DNA of 64,000 nt from contig NZ_JACIDZ010000003.1 of assembly GCF_014196625.1 (NCBI RefSeq), forward strand, positions 275,784 through 339,783, in the 5' to 3' direction. This stretch comes from Martelella radicis (GTDB taxonomy: Bacteria; Pseudomonadota; Alphaproteobacteria; Rhizobiales; Rhizobiaceae). Shown here piece by piece: positions 1 to 7,929 of the stretch (position 1 is its first letter; each line of letters starts with the position of its first letter). The translations under genes and the position numbers were made by a program. The notes beneath the pieces are model-generated. The model saw only the letters and a program-made list of their open reading frames with translations, had not been told where the DNA came from and ran no database searches.

Positions 1-298
1 GGCCGGGCTTGCGGTCTTGCCTGGCATAGCCGAAATAGGGAAGGACCGCCGTGATGCGCCGCGCCGAGGAGCGCCGGAACGCATCGATCATGATCAGCAG
101 TTCCATCAGGTGGTCATTGGTCGGAAAAGACGTCGACTGGACGACGAAAACGTCCTCGCCGCGCACATTTTCCTGGATTTCCACGAAGATTTCCTGATCG
201 GCGAACCGTCTGACGCTCGCTTTGCCCATCGGAACATTGAGATAGTTGCAGATCGCTTCGGCAAGCTGTCGATTGGAATTGCCCGCGAAAACCTTCAT
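1..298 (-). CDS. prs: Ribose-phosphate pyrophosphokinase, N-terminal part (runs off window)
   Basis: Makes PRPP from ribose 5-phosphate and ATP for purine, pyrimidine, histidine and NAD synthesis in the cytoplasm. Only about the first 99 residues are present. The reverse strand reads [16 protein letters not shown], then a [19 protein letters not shown] stretch and the [15 protein letters not shown] block, all typical of the first Prs domain. The start ATG at 298-296 gives the usual family N-terminus. The C-terminal part, including the PRPP loop, lies outside the window. A 138-bp gap separates it from the lipoprotein gene behind it. Confidence 0.95.
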   Translation of the reverse strand, partial: MKVFAGNSNRQLAEAICNYLNVPMGKASVRRFADQEIFVEIQENVRGEDVFVVQSTSFPTNDHLMELLIMIDAFRRSSARRITAVLPYFGYARQDRKPG

Positions 299-436
299 GT
301 CATACCGCCCGTTGCGTCTTCCTGCCCGCTTTTTAACCGGCTTGCCGGTGATTGCAAGGCGGTTGTTACGCTCTTGTGACGGTTTCAACCGACTTTCCCG
401 TTTTGTCCTCCGCCGGGAACCGGGAAGGGGAGCGTC

Positions 437-1297
437 TCAACCCTGGCTGTCGAGCCAGGCAAGCAGCGAGCCGACCGTCTTCTGGCCGACGCTCGCCATC
501 ATCTCGGGCGACACGCCATCCCACGGGTCGCTGCCGGAAAAATCGCTGTCGGGGGAGGGTTCGCTGCCCTGGATGCGGTGGAGGCGCAGGCCATCCTCCC
601 CGATCACGTCCCAGACATAGACGACGGAGACGCGCCCATCATCGTCCACGACGGAAAAATAGCCCTTGAGGGCGAGATCGGCTGTCGTCTGCCCCATCGG
701 CACGATGGTGAGACCGGCCGCGCGTACGCTGTCGCCGAGCCGTGCTGAGAGCGGCTCGAGCTTGTCGGACGGCGCGCCGATGATCGGCAGGAAGCGCACC
801 GACTGGTAGGCGGCGGCTGCCTGCGGCTGGTTTGCAGGCGGTGCTGCGGCGATCTGCTGAGTGGTTGCGGCCTGTTGCGCCGGGAGCTGTTGCGCGGCTG
901 ACGGCTGCGCGGCGGCTGTCTTTGCCGGCGGTGCTGCGGCCTGTCGGGGAGTTGCCGTGGTTGGGGGTTGAGCGGCGGCCGTCGGCGTCTGGCCAAGCTG
1001 TTCTGCCTGCTGGCCGAAGGTGGAGGGCGCGCGGCCTCGTCCGGGCGTGGCGTCAAGCGTGGTGGCGGCGGCGGACGCTGTCGTCTGGCCGCCGTAGGAT
1101 GGCGCTGCCGGGGCGGCGAGGTTCTGGCGGGCGACGTTTCCCTGCGGCGCGGCGGCGACCGGCGGCGGGGCCTGCGTGGTCTGATAGGCTGGCGCGTTGA
1201 CAGGAGCGGGCGGCGTTGACGAAACCGTCATCACGTCGCTGGCGGAACAGGCGGCAAGCAAGCCCGCAGCAATGAAAATGCTTGCCATCCGCATCAT
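437..1297 (-). CDS. Proline/alanine/glutamine-rich lipoprotein, unknown function
   Basis: A 286-residue envelope protein. The N-terminus has a short hydrophobic segment ending in LLAAC at about residues 12-16, a clear lipobox, so the mature protein should start at Cys16 and be lipid-anchored. Residues about 25-165 are low complexity, rich in Pro, Ala and Gln, and probably form an extended linker. The C-terminal 110 residues look folded, with a VYVWDVIGEDGLRLHRIQG stretch resembling small beta-rich domains of rhizobial lipoproteins. Lgt, which lipidates such proteins, is encoded at 4547-5407. I do not recognise a specific function. A start three codons in is also possible. Confidence 0.75.
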   Translation of the reverse strand: MMRMASIFIAAGLLAACSASDVMTVSSTPPAPVNAPAYQTTQAPPPVAAAPQGNVARQNLAAPAAPSYGGQTTASAAATTLDATPGRGRAPSTFGQQAEQLGQTPTAAAQPPTTATPRQAAAPPAKTAAAQPSAAQQLPAQQAATTQQIAAAPPANQPQAAAAYQSVRFLPIIGAPSDKLEPLSARLGDSVRAAGLTIVPMGQTTADLALKGYFSVVDDDGRVSVVYVWDVIGEDGLRLHRIQGSEPSPDSDFSGSDPWDGVSPEMMASVGQKTVGSLLAWLDSQG

Positions 1298-1379
1298 CTG
1301 ACCACGCCCTTTCCGTTGAAAATGCTTGTGATTTTCGGGAGAGGGCGCGGTCTTGTCAAACGCTCGCGGCGATCATGCT

Positions 1380-2558
1380 TTATTTTGTGTAAAGGTCGAG
1401 GCTGAGTCTGGAAAGCGGCCTGGGGTCGCCCTCGCCGGTCAGGTAGGTCCGGCCGAGCGTCATTGCCGTTCCGCTGTCTGAATCCATGATGATGATGTGC
1501 ACGAACAGCGACATGGACGGCAGGATCGGGTTGGGGTTTCCGGCATGGAACATCTGGTGCTCCATCCAGGACGGCGCGAACCGCGCGCCCAGCGAATAAC
1601 CGCAGGCATTCAGCCGATGGCGCGACAGGCCGCGGGCATCCATGATCTCCGCGTGCTTGTCGAAGACATCGCCGAAACTGTGGCCCGGCCTCAGCAATTG
1701 CTCGATTGCCTCGAGCGTCGCTTTTGCCGCGCCGAACAGCGCGTGGTGGCGGTCGCTTGGCTCGCCGATCACCAGCGTGCGCATTGCCGCGACGTGATAC
1801 TGTCCCGATACGCCCGCCCATTCGAGCGTCAGCTGGTCGTTCTCCGAGAGCTTGCGCCGGCCCGATTTGGCGCGGCAGAGGAGGGCGCTCTCGCCCGAGC
1901 CGATGACGAAATTGTTGGCCGGATAGTCGCCGCCGCCGGCAAGCACCGCGCCCTGCATGGCGGCAAGGATTTCGGCTTCGTCGGCGCCGGGCTTGACCAG
2001 CGGCAGGGCCGCGTCAAAGGCATCGTCGCACAGCGTTGCGGCCTTCTCGATGAAGGTGATCTCGGCCGGGCTCTTGATCAGCCGCAGATTGGAGACGAGG
2101 TAGGAGGCATCTTCAAGCTGGCAGAAGCTTGACAGTTGCTGGTCAAGCAAATGGGCGGAGCGCCCGGTCATGCCGTGGGTATCGTATTCGACGCCGATGC
2201 GGCAGCCGAGCAGATCGAGATCGGCCAGCATCTCCTTCAGGTCGCGGCTCGGATCCGTCTGGCCGCGATCGACCCAGATGCGGATGTCGGAGATATTGGA
2301 TGTCTGGCGCGCCTGGCGAACATCGGCCGAGCGGGTCAGTAGCGTCATCTTGCCGTCGGCCGTCACCGCCAGGCACTGGAAGAAGACGAAACCGAACGTG
2401 TCGTACCCCGTCAGCCAGTACATGCTCTCCTGCGCGAACAGAAGAACGGCATCGAGCTTCTTGGCGGCCATCGCGCTCTTCAGCCGTGTCAGCCTGTCGG
2501 CATATTCCTCGTTGTCAAAGATCAGCGCCATATCTGTCTCCCCGGGCGTGCTGGGCAC
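1380..2558 (-). CDS. M24 'pita-bread' fold hydrolase, creatinase/ectoine-hydrolase-like
   Basis: A 392-residue protein with the two-domain layout of the M24 family: a creatinase N-terminal domain (about 15-145) and a pita-bread catalytic domain (about 160-385). In metal aminopeptidases two Asp ligands sit in a D-x-G and a D-x-T-R-T context. Here the equivalent segment is LEWAGVSGQYHVAAMRT, with Glu and Ala in their places and a YH motif instead, and the usual GHGxG segment reads CGYSLGARF. This matches the metal-independent branch (creatinase, ectoine hydrolase DoeA/EutD), not a true Xaa-Pro aminopeptidase. The substrate cannot be named; no ectoine genes are adjacent. The start may be the Met at residue 10. 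Confidence 0.8.
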   Translation of the reverse strand: MPSTPGETDMALIFDNEEYADRLTRLKSAMAAKKLDAVLLFAQESMYWLTGYDTFGFVFFQCLAVTADGKMTLLTRSADVRQARQTSNISDIRIWVDRGQTDPSRDLKEMLADLDLLGCRIGVEYDTHGMTGRSAHLLDQQLSSFCQLEDASYLVSNLRLIKSPAEITFIEKAATLCDDAFDAALPLVKPGADEAEILAAMQGAVLAGGGDYPANNFVIGSGESALLCRAKSGRRKLSENDQLTLEWAGVSGQYHVAAMRTLVIGEPSDRHHALFGAAKATLEAIEQLLRPGHSFGDVFDKHAEIMDARGLSRHRLNACGYSLGARFAPSWMEHQMFHAGNPNPILPSMSLFVHIIIMDSDSGTAMTLGRTYLTGEGDPRPLSRLSLDLYTK

Positions 2559-2576
2559 GCGATTGACGTTTCGGGC

Positions 2577-3395
2577 TCATGAAGCCGCTATCGAGATCGC
2601 CGAGATCTGGCGGCCGTAATCCGGCTCGCCGCGATGCGTTGATCGGCGATAGGAAAAGAAGTCCTGCTCTTTCTCATAGGTGCATTGGCCCATGATGTCG
2701 TGCGCGATACCGGCACGGTCAAGCCGGAGGCCAATGAAGCCGGCGAGATCGAACAGGGCGTGGCCTTCCTTTCCGGAAGGCGAAAAGAAGCGGGAAAAAG
2801 CTTTGTCTTCCTCGGTGAAGCGGGCGACGAATTCCGGTCCGACTTCATAGGCGCGCCTTCCGATGCACGGACCAAGGCATGCGCTGATCGTCTCGCGGCG
2901 TGCGCCAAGCTTCATCATCACCGCAAGGGTTGCCTCGAGAACGCCGCCGAGCGCGCCGCGCCAGCCCGCATGGGCGGCAGCGATGACGCCGGTCGCGGGG
3001 TCTGCAAACAGAACCGGGCCGCAATCGGCGGTCAGCACGCCGAGGACGAGGCCCGGCGTTCTCGTCACCAGCGCGTCGGCGCGCGGCCGTTCGCCGGAAA
3101 ACGGAGCCTCCACGGCAATCGCCTCGGCCGAATGGCACTGATGGAGATTGACGAGACGGGTGGCGTCTTGGCCGAACCAGCCGGAGACGCGCGCGCGGTT
3201 TTCCGCAACGTCTTCGGCCCGGTCGTCGGAGCCTGCACCGCAATTGAGGCTCTCGTAAATGCCGGAGGATACGCCGCCCCGGCGCGCGAAGAAACCGTGA
3301 CGCAATCCCGTTCCGGCAAGCCGCGCGGAAAGCAGCGGGCTTTGGACCGGGGCAAGGGCGGCGTCGATCTCGGCTCTCTGGCCGGGCTGGGGCAT
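2577..3395 (-). CDS. pgeF: Purine nucleoside phosphorylase / laccase-domain protein, YfiH family
   Basis: A 272-residue member of the Cu-oxidase_4 (DUF152) family, which acts on purine nucleosides and is linked to peptidoglycan editing in E. coli. Metal-site motifs are visible: HQCHSAEA near residue 85, LTADCGPVLFAD around 122-133, and AAHAGWRGALGG around 139-150, with the usual Cys and His residues. The length is normal for the family. It lies between the MidA-like methyltransferase gene and the M24 gene, on the same strand as both, in a tight run that includes lgt. This lgt-methyltransferase-pgeF order recurs in rhizobia. Confidence 0.92.
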   Translation of the reverse strand: MPQPGQRAEIDAALAPVQSPLLSARLAGTGLRHGFFARRGGVSSGIYESLNCGAGSDDRAEDVAENRARVSGWFGQDATRLVNLHQCHSAEAIAVEAPFSGERPRADALVTRTPGLVLGVLTADCGPVLFADPATGVIAAAHAGWRGALGGVLEATLAVMMKLGARRETISACLGPCIGRRAYEVGPEFVARFTEEDKAFSRFFSPSGKEGHALFDLAGFIGLRLDRAGIAHDIMGQCTYEKEQDFFSYRRSTHRGEPDYGRQISAISIAAS

Positions 3396-3449
3396 GGGGT
3401 TATCCTGTCTCGCGTTTTGGCGGATGGTGGTGCGCGCGAAGCGTATTTG

Positions 3450-4550
3450 TCAATCCTCGCCGTCAAAGGGAATGAGCGGCAAGGCCTGGTGAGAAACGCA
3501 CAATACCTTGAAAAGGTTGCCCATTTCGCTCTCCCCTTCGCCAGCGAGCCGGCGGGCGGCTGCGACGATCTGCTGCTGGGTGGCGAGATCCTTGCCACGG
3601 CCGAGGGCGGAGGCGCGCGGCCCGAGCCCGAGCCCGGCCAGAAACGCGCCCTGCATCATCATCTTGTGGACATGAAGCCCTTCCTGAAGGGCGACTGCGG
3701 CAAGGGCGGCGAAATCCACATGGCTCGTCAGGTCCGCCTCGCCCGGATGGGCAAGCGGCGGGTCGAAGGCGTGGTTGCGGATTGCCTGCAGCGTGTCGCC
3801 GAAACCGCTTTCGAGGTGGCCGTAATCGATGATCAGCGCGCTGCCGCCGGTTACCTTCAACCGATCGGCGAGCCGCGCCATCAGCGCTTCGCGCGCCGGC
3901 GCGGTCTCGAAGATAGCACCATCGGGTTGGGCCTGCCAGCCTGCGGGAAGCGAGCCCGGATCGAGCTTCGCCGGGGAGATGCCGAAGCAAAGCGCGCCGT
4001 CATCGTCGAGCGTGGCCACGCGCTCGAACAGACCTGATTTCGCCTTGACGAACTGGCGCGTGGCGATGGCATCGAAAAGCTCATTGGCGACGAACAGGGT
4101 GAAGCCTTCCGGCGCCTCGGCAAGGTCGTCGACCCAGCCGGTCTTGTCGCGGTGCCGCTCGAGCGTCTCGGCCTGATGGGCGCGCAGGGCAGGGCTCGTC
4201 TCCATGAGGACGACGGAAAGCCCCGAATAGAAGTCCGGCGCAACCTTGGAGACGACATTCAGGATGTCCGCCATCATTGTTCCGCGCCCCGGTCCGCCCT
4301 CGATCAGCACCGTTTTCTCCGGCGCGCCGTGGCGTTGCCAGGCCTGCACCAGGAAGATGCCGATGAGCTCGCCGAAAAGCTGGGAAATTTCCGGCGCCGT
4401 GGTGAAGTCGCCGGCGCGGCCCAGCGGGTCGCGGGTGATGTAGTAACCATGTTCGGGATCGGCCAGGCACAGGTTGAAATAGGTGCTGACCGGCATTGGT
4501 CCGCCGGTCTCGATCATCGCCCGGATCTTTTCGCCAAGCGGGGTGGTCAC
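3450..4550 (-). CDS. Class I SAM-dependent methyltransferase, MidA/NDUFAF7 family
   Basis: A 366-residue protein of the DUF185 family. Its mitochondrial relative NDUFAF7/MidA methylates an arginine of a complex I subunit; the bacterial substrate is not established. Visible marks are the N-terminal PMPVSTYFNLCLADPEHGYY block, the DFTTAPEISQLFGE motif around residues 48-61, and a SAM-binding VLIEGGPGRGTMMAD loop around 80-94. The region FVANELFDAIATRQFV follows. Its start overlaps the lgt stop codon by four bases (4547-4550), implying translational coupling. A complex I assembly role is inference from the eukaryotic homologue. Confidence 0.88.
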   Translation of the reverse strand: MTTPLGEKIRAMIETGGPMPVSTYFNLCLADPEHGYYITRDPLGRAGDFTTAPEISQLFGELIGIFLVQAWQRHGAPEKTVLIEGGPGRGTMMADILNVVSKVAPDFYSGLSVVLMETSPALRAHQAETLERHRDKTGWVDDLAEAPEGFTLFVANELFDAIATRQFVKAKSGLFERVATLDDDGALCFGISPAKLDPGSLPAGWQAQPDGAIFETAPAREALMARLADRLKVTGGSALIIDYGHLESGFGDTLQAIRNHAFDPPLAHPGEADLTSHVDFAALAAVALQEGLHVHKMMMQGAFLAGLGLGPRASALGRGKDLATQQQIVAAARRLAGEGESEMGNLFKVLCVSHQALPLIPFDGED

Positions 4551-5407
4551 GACGGCCTTTCCGTGCCGTTGCGCCTTGCCATGCGGCCGGAATACCAGAT
4601 GCCCCAGAGCCCGATGAGCAGCATCGGCGTCGACAGCACCATGCCCATGGTCAGCCAGCCGCCGAAGAGATAGCCGAGCTGCGGATCCGGCTCGCGGAAG
4701 AATTCGACAAAGATGCGCGACAAGGCGTAAAAGCAGATGAAAAGGCTGGCCGTCAGGCCCGGGCGTTTCAGCGTGCGGAAGACCTGGGTCGCGACAAGCA
4801 GGATGACAAGCGTCACAAGGCCTTCCAGCCCGGCCTCATAGAGCTGGCTCGGATGGCGCGGAAGCGGGCCGGCGCCGGGAAAGACCACGGCCCAGGGCAC
4901 GTCGCTTGCCCTTCCCCAGAGTTCGGCATTGATGAAATTGGCGATCCGCCCGAAGAACAGGCCCACCGGCGTGACCGTGGCGATCAGGTCGAGCAGCGAC
5001 CAGGTCCTGATGCCGTGCTTGCGGGAGAAGAGGATCATCACCGTGATCATCCCGATCAGTCCGCCATGGAACGACATGCCGCCGTCCCAGACCTTGACGA
5101 TCGTCAGCGGATGGGAAAGGAAAAATCCGGGAGCATAGAACAGGGCATAGCCGAGCCTGCCGCCGATGATGATGCCGAGCACCGACCAGGTGATGAAGTC
5201 GTCGAGCCGCGTCAGCGTCATCGGCTGCTTGCCGCCCGGCCAGAGCGCTTCCCTCCTCAACAGCCAACGGGCATAGAGCCAGCCGAGTAGAATACCCGCG
5301 ACATAGGCGAGCCCGTACCAGTGGACTTGCAAGGGACCCAGTTTGACCGCGACCGGATCGATGGCGGGAAAGGGTATGGCGGCAAGCTTGATATTGTCTG
5401 GAAGCAA
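4547..5407 (-). CDS. lgt: Prolipoprotein diacylglyceryl transferase
   Basis: An inner-membrane enzyme that transfers diacylglycerol from phosphatidylglycerol to the lipobox cysteine, the first step of lipoprotein maturation. The sequence has about seven hydrophobic helices, the FHGGLIG segment, and the Lgt signature GRIANFINAELWGR around residue 150. PRHPSQLYEAGLEG follows. I chose a TTG start at 5407-5405, giving LPDNIKLAAIPFPAIDPV at the N-terminus as in homologues, because a GAGGAA ribosome site lies nine bases upstream. An upstream in-frame ATG (5491) would add 28 residues with no homologous look. The first gene of the methyltransferase-pgeF run. Confidence 0.92.
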   Translation of the reverse strand: MLPDNIKLAAIPFPAIDPVAVKLGPLQVHWYGLAYVAGILLGWLYARWLLRREALWPGGKQPMTLTRLDDFITWSVLGIIIGGRLGYALFYAPGFFLSHPLTIVKVWDGGMSFHGGLIGMITVMILFSRKHGIRTWSLLDLIATVTPVGLFFGRIANFINAELWGRASDVPWAVVFPGAGPLPRHPSQLYEAGLEGLVTLVILLVATQVFRTLKRPGLTASLFICFYALSRIFVEFFREPDPQLGYLFGGWLTMGMVLSTPMLLIGLWGIWYSGRMARRNGTERPS

Positions 5408-5587
5408 GGCGTGAATTCCTCTATGGTCGGCGGGAAGATGGCGGCATAATGCGGTCCGGTCAAGCTGCCGCGGGTTCGGGTGCATGCACATTCGTTACGA
5501 GCGGGCTTGCGCCTTCAAGGCGGGCCCATTACCTGAAGGGCAGGCACCCAGAAAAGTGCGTCCCGGCATTTCCAAGGAGAAACCGAC

Positions 5588-5851
5588 ATGACATCCGGCA
5601 CCACGCGTATCCTCGATGATCTCGCCAAGCTGATGACCGATGCCGCGGGCTCGGTTCAAAGCGCCGGCAAGGACCTCGAAACGGCCGTGAAAGCGCAGGT
5701 CGAGCGCTGGCTGAACAGCATGGACGTCGTTCAGCGCGAGGAATTCGATGCCGTGCGCGACATGGCGATCAAGGCTCGCGATGAAAACGACGAGTTGCGC
5801 GCCCGCATCGACGCGCTTGAGGCGAAGCTGGGCGAGAAGGCCGGGGAATAA
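5588..5851 (+). CDS. UbiK/BMFP family accessory factor
   Basis: An 87-residue BMFP-domain protein (YqiC/UbiK family), helical and probably trimeric. In gammaproteobacteria UbiK supports aerobic ubiquinone synthesis by binding the Ubi metabolon. The layout fits: an amphipathic N-terminal half (about 7-45), the VQREEFDAVRDMAIKAR segment (48-64), and a C-terminal coiled coil. An AAGGAG ribosome site lies eight bases before the ATG, and a strong terminator follows 40 bases after the stop, so this is likely a single-gene unit. The quinone role in this organism is inferred from the family. Confidence 0.85.
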   Translation: MTSGTTRILDDLAKLMTDAAGSVQSAGKDLETAVKAQVERWLNSMDVVQREEFDAVRDMAIKARDENDELRARIDALEAKLGEKAGE

Positions 5852-5892
5852 CCCACCCGTCCGCATCGCCGGCCCCCCAGAGAAACATCAAG

Positions 5893-5921
5893 AGCAGGTC
5901 TCATCGAGGCCTGCTTTTTTG
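5893..5921 (+). terminator. Rho-independent terminator of the UbiK-like gene
   Basis: A stem of AGCAGG with inner CTC pairs to GAG and CCTGCT, followed by six T residues. It lies 41 bases after the stop codon. Confidence 0.85.
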
Positions 5922-6047
5922 TTGATCGAGGCCGCGCTGTCACCCGGGCCCGGCGCAAAAGGGTCCGGAACCGTTGTGCCGGCAGTCTTTCCAAGACTTC
6001 CCCCAAAAAAAATCCTGCCTGTGGACATGGTTAAAAAAGGCAATTCA

Positions 6048-6080
6048 CTGAATCATTTAGGTCTTGGCCCTGAATCATTT
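6048..6080. promoter_or_regulatory. Tandem CTGAATCATTT repeat with two GANTC sites upstream of the YbjN-like gene
   Basis: The 11-base sequence CTGAATCATTT occurs at 6048-6058 and again at 6070-6080, 22 bp apart, about two helical turns. Each copy contains GAATC, a CcrM methylation site, and a third GANTC site (GATTC) lies at 6169-6173. The YbjN-like gene starts at 6259. The stretch 5922-6258 holds no convincing gene. A regulator site or methylation-sensitive promoter is inference. Confidence 0.4.
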
Positions 6081-6258
6081 TGCTAACGCGAAAATGACAG
6101 ATGACGGGAAAGCAGCTTGCGGGGGGCTGGTGTTGGAGAATGCGCGTTATACACTGATTTTAATAGATGATTCGAAATGGAGCCCGGCACGTGCGTCGCG
6201 GGGAGGCTGGTCAGGCGATTGGCCGGAGCCGGCGACGGGTGAACGGAAAAGGTGGTTT

Positions 6259-6759
6259 ATGGGTCTTGGTCTTTTGGAAATTGAACGTCTGAACAATCCG
6301 GTCGACATGATCGAGTTCGTGGCTTCCACGAATGACTGGAGTTTCGAGCGTTCCGGCGAGGACGAGATCGCGATGACGGTCGGCGGCCGTTGGGCTGACT
6401 ATCACGTCTCCTTCTCGTGGATGAGCCAGCACGAGGCGCTGCACCTTGCCTGTGCCTTCGACCTGCGCGTGCCTGACCACCGGACGACCGAGCTTGTGCG
6501 CCTGCTGTCGCGCGTCAATTCCCAGGTCCTGATGGGGCATTTCGACTTTTGGCCTCACGAGAATGTAGTGGTTTTCCGTCACTCGCTGCTTCTGGCAGGC
6601 GGCGCAGAGCCGACTAATCAGCAGGTCGAGGGCACGCTTTCCAACGGGCTCGATGCGTGCGAGAACTATTTTCAGGCCTTTCAGTTCGTCGTCTGGTCCG
6701 GCATGTCGGCGGAAGACGCGATGAAGGCAGTGTTGTTCGAAACGGTTGGAGAGGCCTGA
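6259..6759 (+). CDS. YbjN domain-containing protein
   Basis: A 166-residue YbjN-family protein (DUF1790). The family resembles type III secretion chaperones in fold and is linked to stress and motility regulation, but has no settled biochemical role. The start ATG at 6259 gives MGLGLLEIERLNNPVDMIEF, matching rhizobial homologues, with an AAAGG ribosome site just upstream; longer in-frame starts add unlike sequence. Conserved blocks seen are NDWSFERSGEDEIAMTV, GRWADYHVSFSW and AFQFVVWSGM. The proC start follows one base after its TGA, so the two are co-transcribed. Confidence 0.88.
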   Translation: MGLGLLEIERLNNPVDMIEFVASTNDWSFERSGEDEIAMTVGGRWADYHVSFSWMSQHEALHLACAFDLRVPDHRTTELVRLLSRVNSQVLMGHFDFWPHENVVVFRHSLLLAGGAEPTNQQVEGTLSNGLDACENYFQAFQFVVWSGMSAEDAMKAVLFETVGEA

Positions 6760-6760
6760 T

Positions 6761-7582
6761 ATGGCAGACCTCAGCGAAATCGAGGGGCTGGTTCTCGTGG
6801 GAGCCGGCAATATGGGCGGCGCGATGCTTTCGGGCTGGGTCGCAGGCGGGGTTCGCCGCGAGGCGATCACCGTGATCGATCCAAACCCTTCCAACAGCAT
6901 CAAGAGCCTTCTGGACCGCAGCGGTATCCGCCATCATGTGGCGCCCCCGGACAATATCAAGGCCAAAATACTGGTTCTCGCCGTCAAGCCGCAGGTCATG
7001 TATGCCGTGCTCGACACGCTGGCGCCGGTGATTGACGAGGACACGCTGGTCATCTCCGTCGCCGCCGGAAAGACGCTTTCCTATTTCGAGGAGCGGCTCG
7101 GCAAGCTGGCGATGATCCGCACGATTCCCAACACGCCTTCCATGGTTGGCCGCGGCGTCATCGGCGCCTTCGCCAACGGCCTTGTCAGCGAACCGGCGCG
7201 CGAAGAGGCGGATATGCTTCTTTCGGCTGTCGGCCAGGTCGAATGGGTCGAGAAGGAAGCCGACATCGACGCCGTCACCGCGATCTCCGGCAGCGGGCCG
7301 GCCTATGCCTTCTATCTGGTGGAATGCATGGCGGAAGCCGGTCGCAAGCTCGGGCTTGACGAGGATCTTGCCATGCGGCTTGCGCGCGGCACGGTGATCG
7401 GCGCGGGCGCGCTGATGGACGGCTCGAAGGATGATGCCGGAACGCTGCGCAAGAATGTCACGTCGCCCGGCGGCACGACGGCGGCAGCGCTTGAGCACCT
7501 GATGGCCGAGGACGGTCTTCAGCCGGTCTTCGACCGGGCGCTTGAGGCCGCCTGCAAACGATCGCGCGAACTGGCGGGCTGA
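6761..7582 (+). CDS. proC: Pyrroline-5-carboxylate reductase
   Basis: Catalyses the last step of proline synthesis, reducing 1-pyrroline-5-carboxylate with NAD(P)H in the cytoplasm. A Rossmann motif VGAGNMGGAMLSGW lies at about residues 11-24. VLAVKPQVM follows near residue 72, and the C-terminal family signature with SGSGPAYAFYLVE and NVTSPGGTTAAALEHL is complete. The length of 273 residues is normal. The gene starts one base after the YbjN-like stop, and its TGA directly abuts the ATG of the CsaA-like gene, so all three form an operon. Confidence 0.96.
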   Translation: MADLSEIEGLVLVGAGNMGGAMLSGWVAGGVRREAITVIDPNPSNSIKSLLDRSGIRHHVAPPDNIKAKILVLAVKPQVMYAVLDTLAPVIDEDTLVISVAAGKTLSYFEERLGKLAMIRTIPNTPSMVGRGVIGAFANGLVSEPAREEADMLLSAVGQVEWVEKEADIDAVTAISGSGPAYAFYLVECMAEAGRKLGLDEDLAMRLARGTVIGAGALMDGSKDDAGTLRKNVTSPGGTTAAALEHLMAEDGLQPVFDRALEAACKRSRELAG

Positions 7583-7924
7583 ATGACGGACGAGATCACC
7601 TTTGACGATTTCCTGAAGGTCGACATCCGCGCCGGCACCATCATCGAGGCGGAGACCTTTCCGCAGGCCCGCAAGCCGGCCTACAAGCTGAAGATCGATT
7701 TCGGCCCTGATATCGGCGTGAAAAAGTCCTCTGCTCAGATCACCGTGCATTATACCCCCGAAACCCTTGTCGGTCGGCAGGTGATGGCGGTTGTCAACTT
7801 CCCGCCGCGCCAGATCGGCCCCTTCCGCTCGGAAGTGCTGACGCTCGGCATGGCCGACGAAAATGGCGATGTCATTCTTGCGTCAATCGACAAGCCGGTC
7901 GAAAACGGCGCGAAGCTTCACTGA
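7583..7924 (+). CDS. csaA: tRNA-binding domain protein, CsaA-like
   Basis: A 113-residue protein made of a single EMAP-II/OB-fold tRNA-binding domain. In Bacillus, CsaA is a chaperone-like factor with tRNA-binding ability. Family residues visible are FLKVDIRAGTIIEAE at 10-24, KKSSAQIT at 51-58, and the NFPPRQIGPFRSEVLTLG stretch at 76-93. It is the last gene of the ybjN-like/proC unit, fused stop-to-start with proC. Its role here is not established. Confidence 0.88.
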   Translation: MTDEITFDDFLKVDIRAGTIIEAETFPQARKPAYKLKIDFGPDIGVKKSSAQITVHYTPETLVGRQVMAVVNFPPRQIGPFRSEVLTLGMADENGDVILASIDKPVENGAKLH

Positions 7925-7929
7925 ACAAG

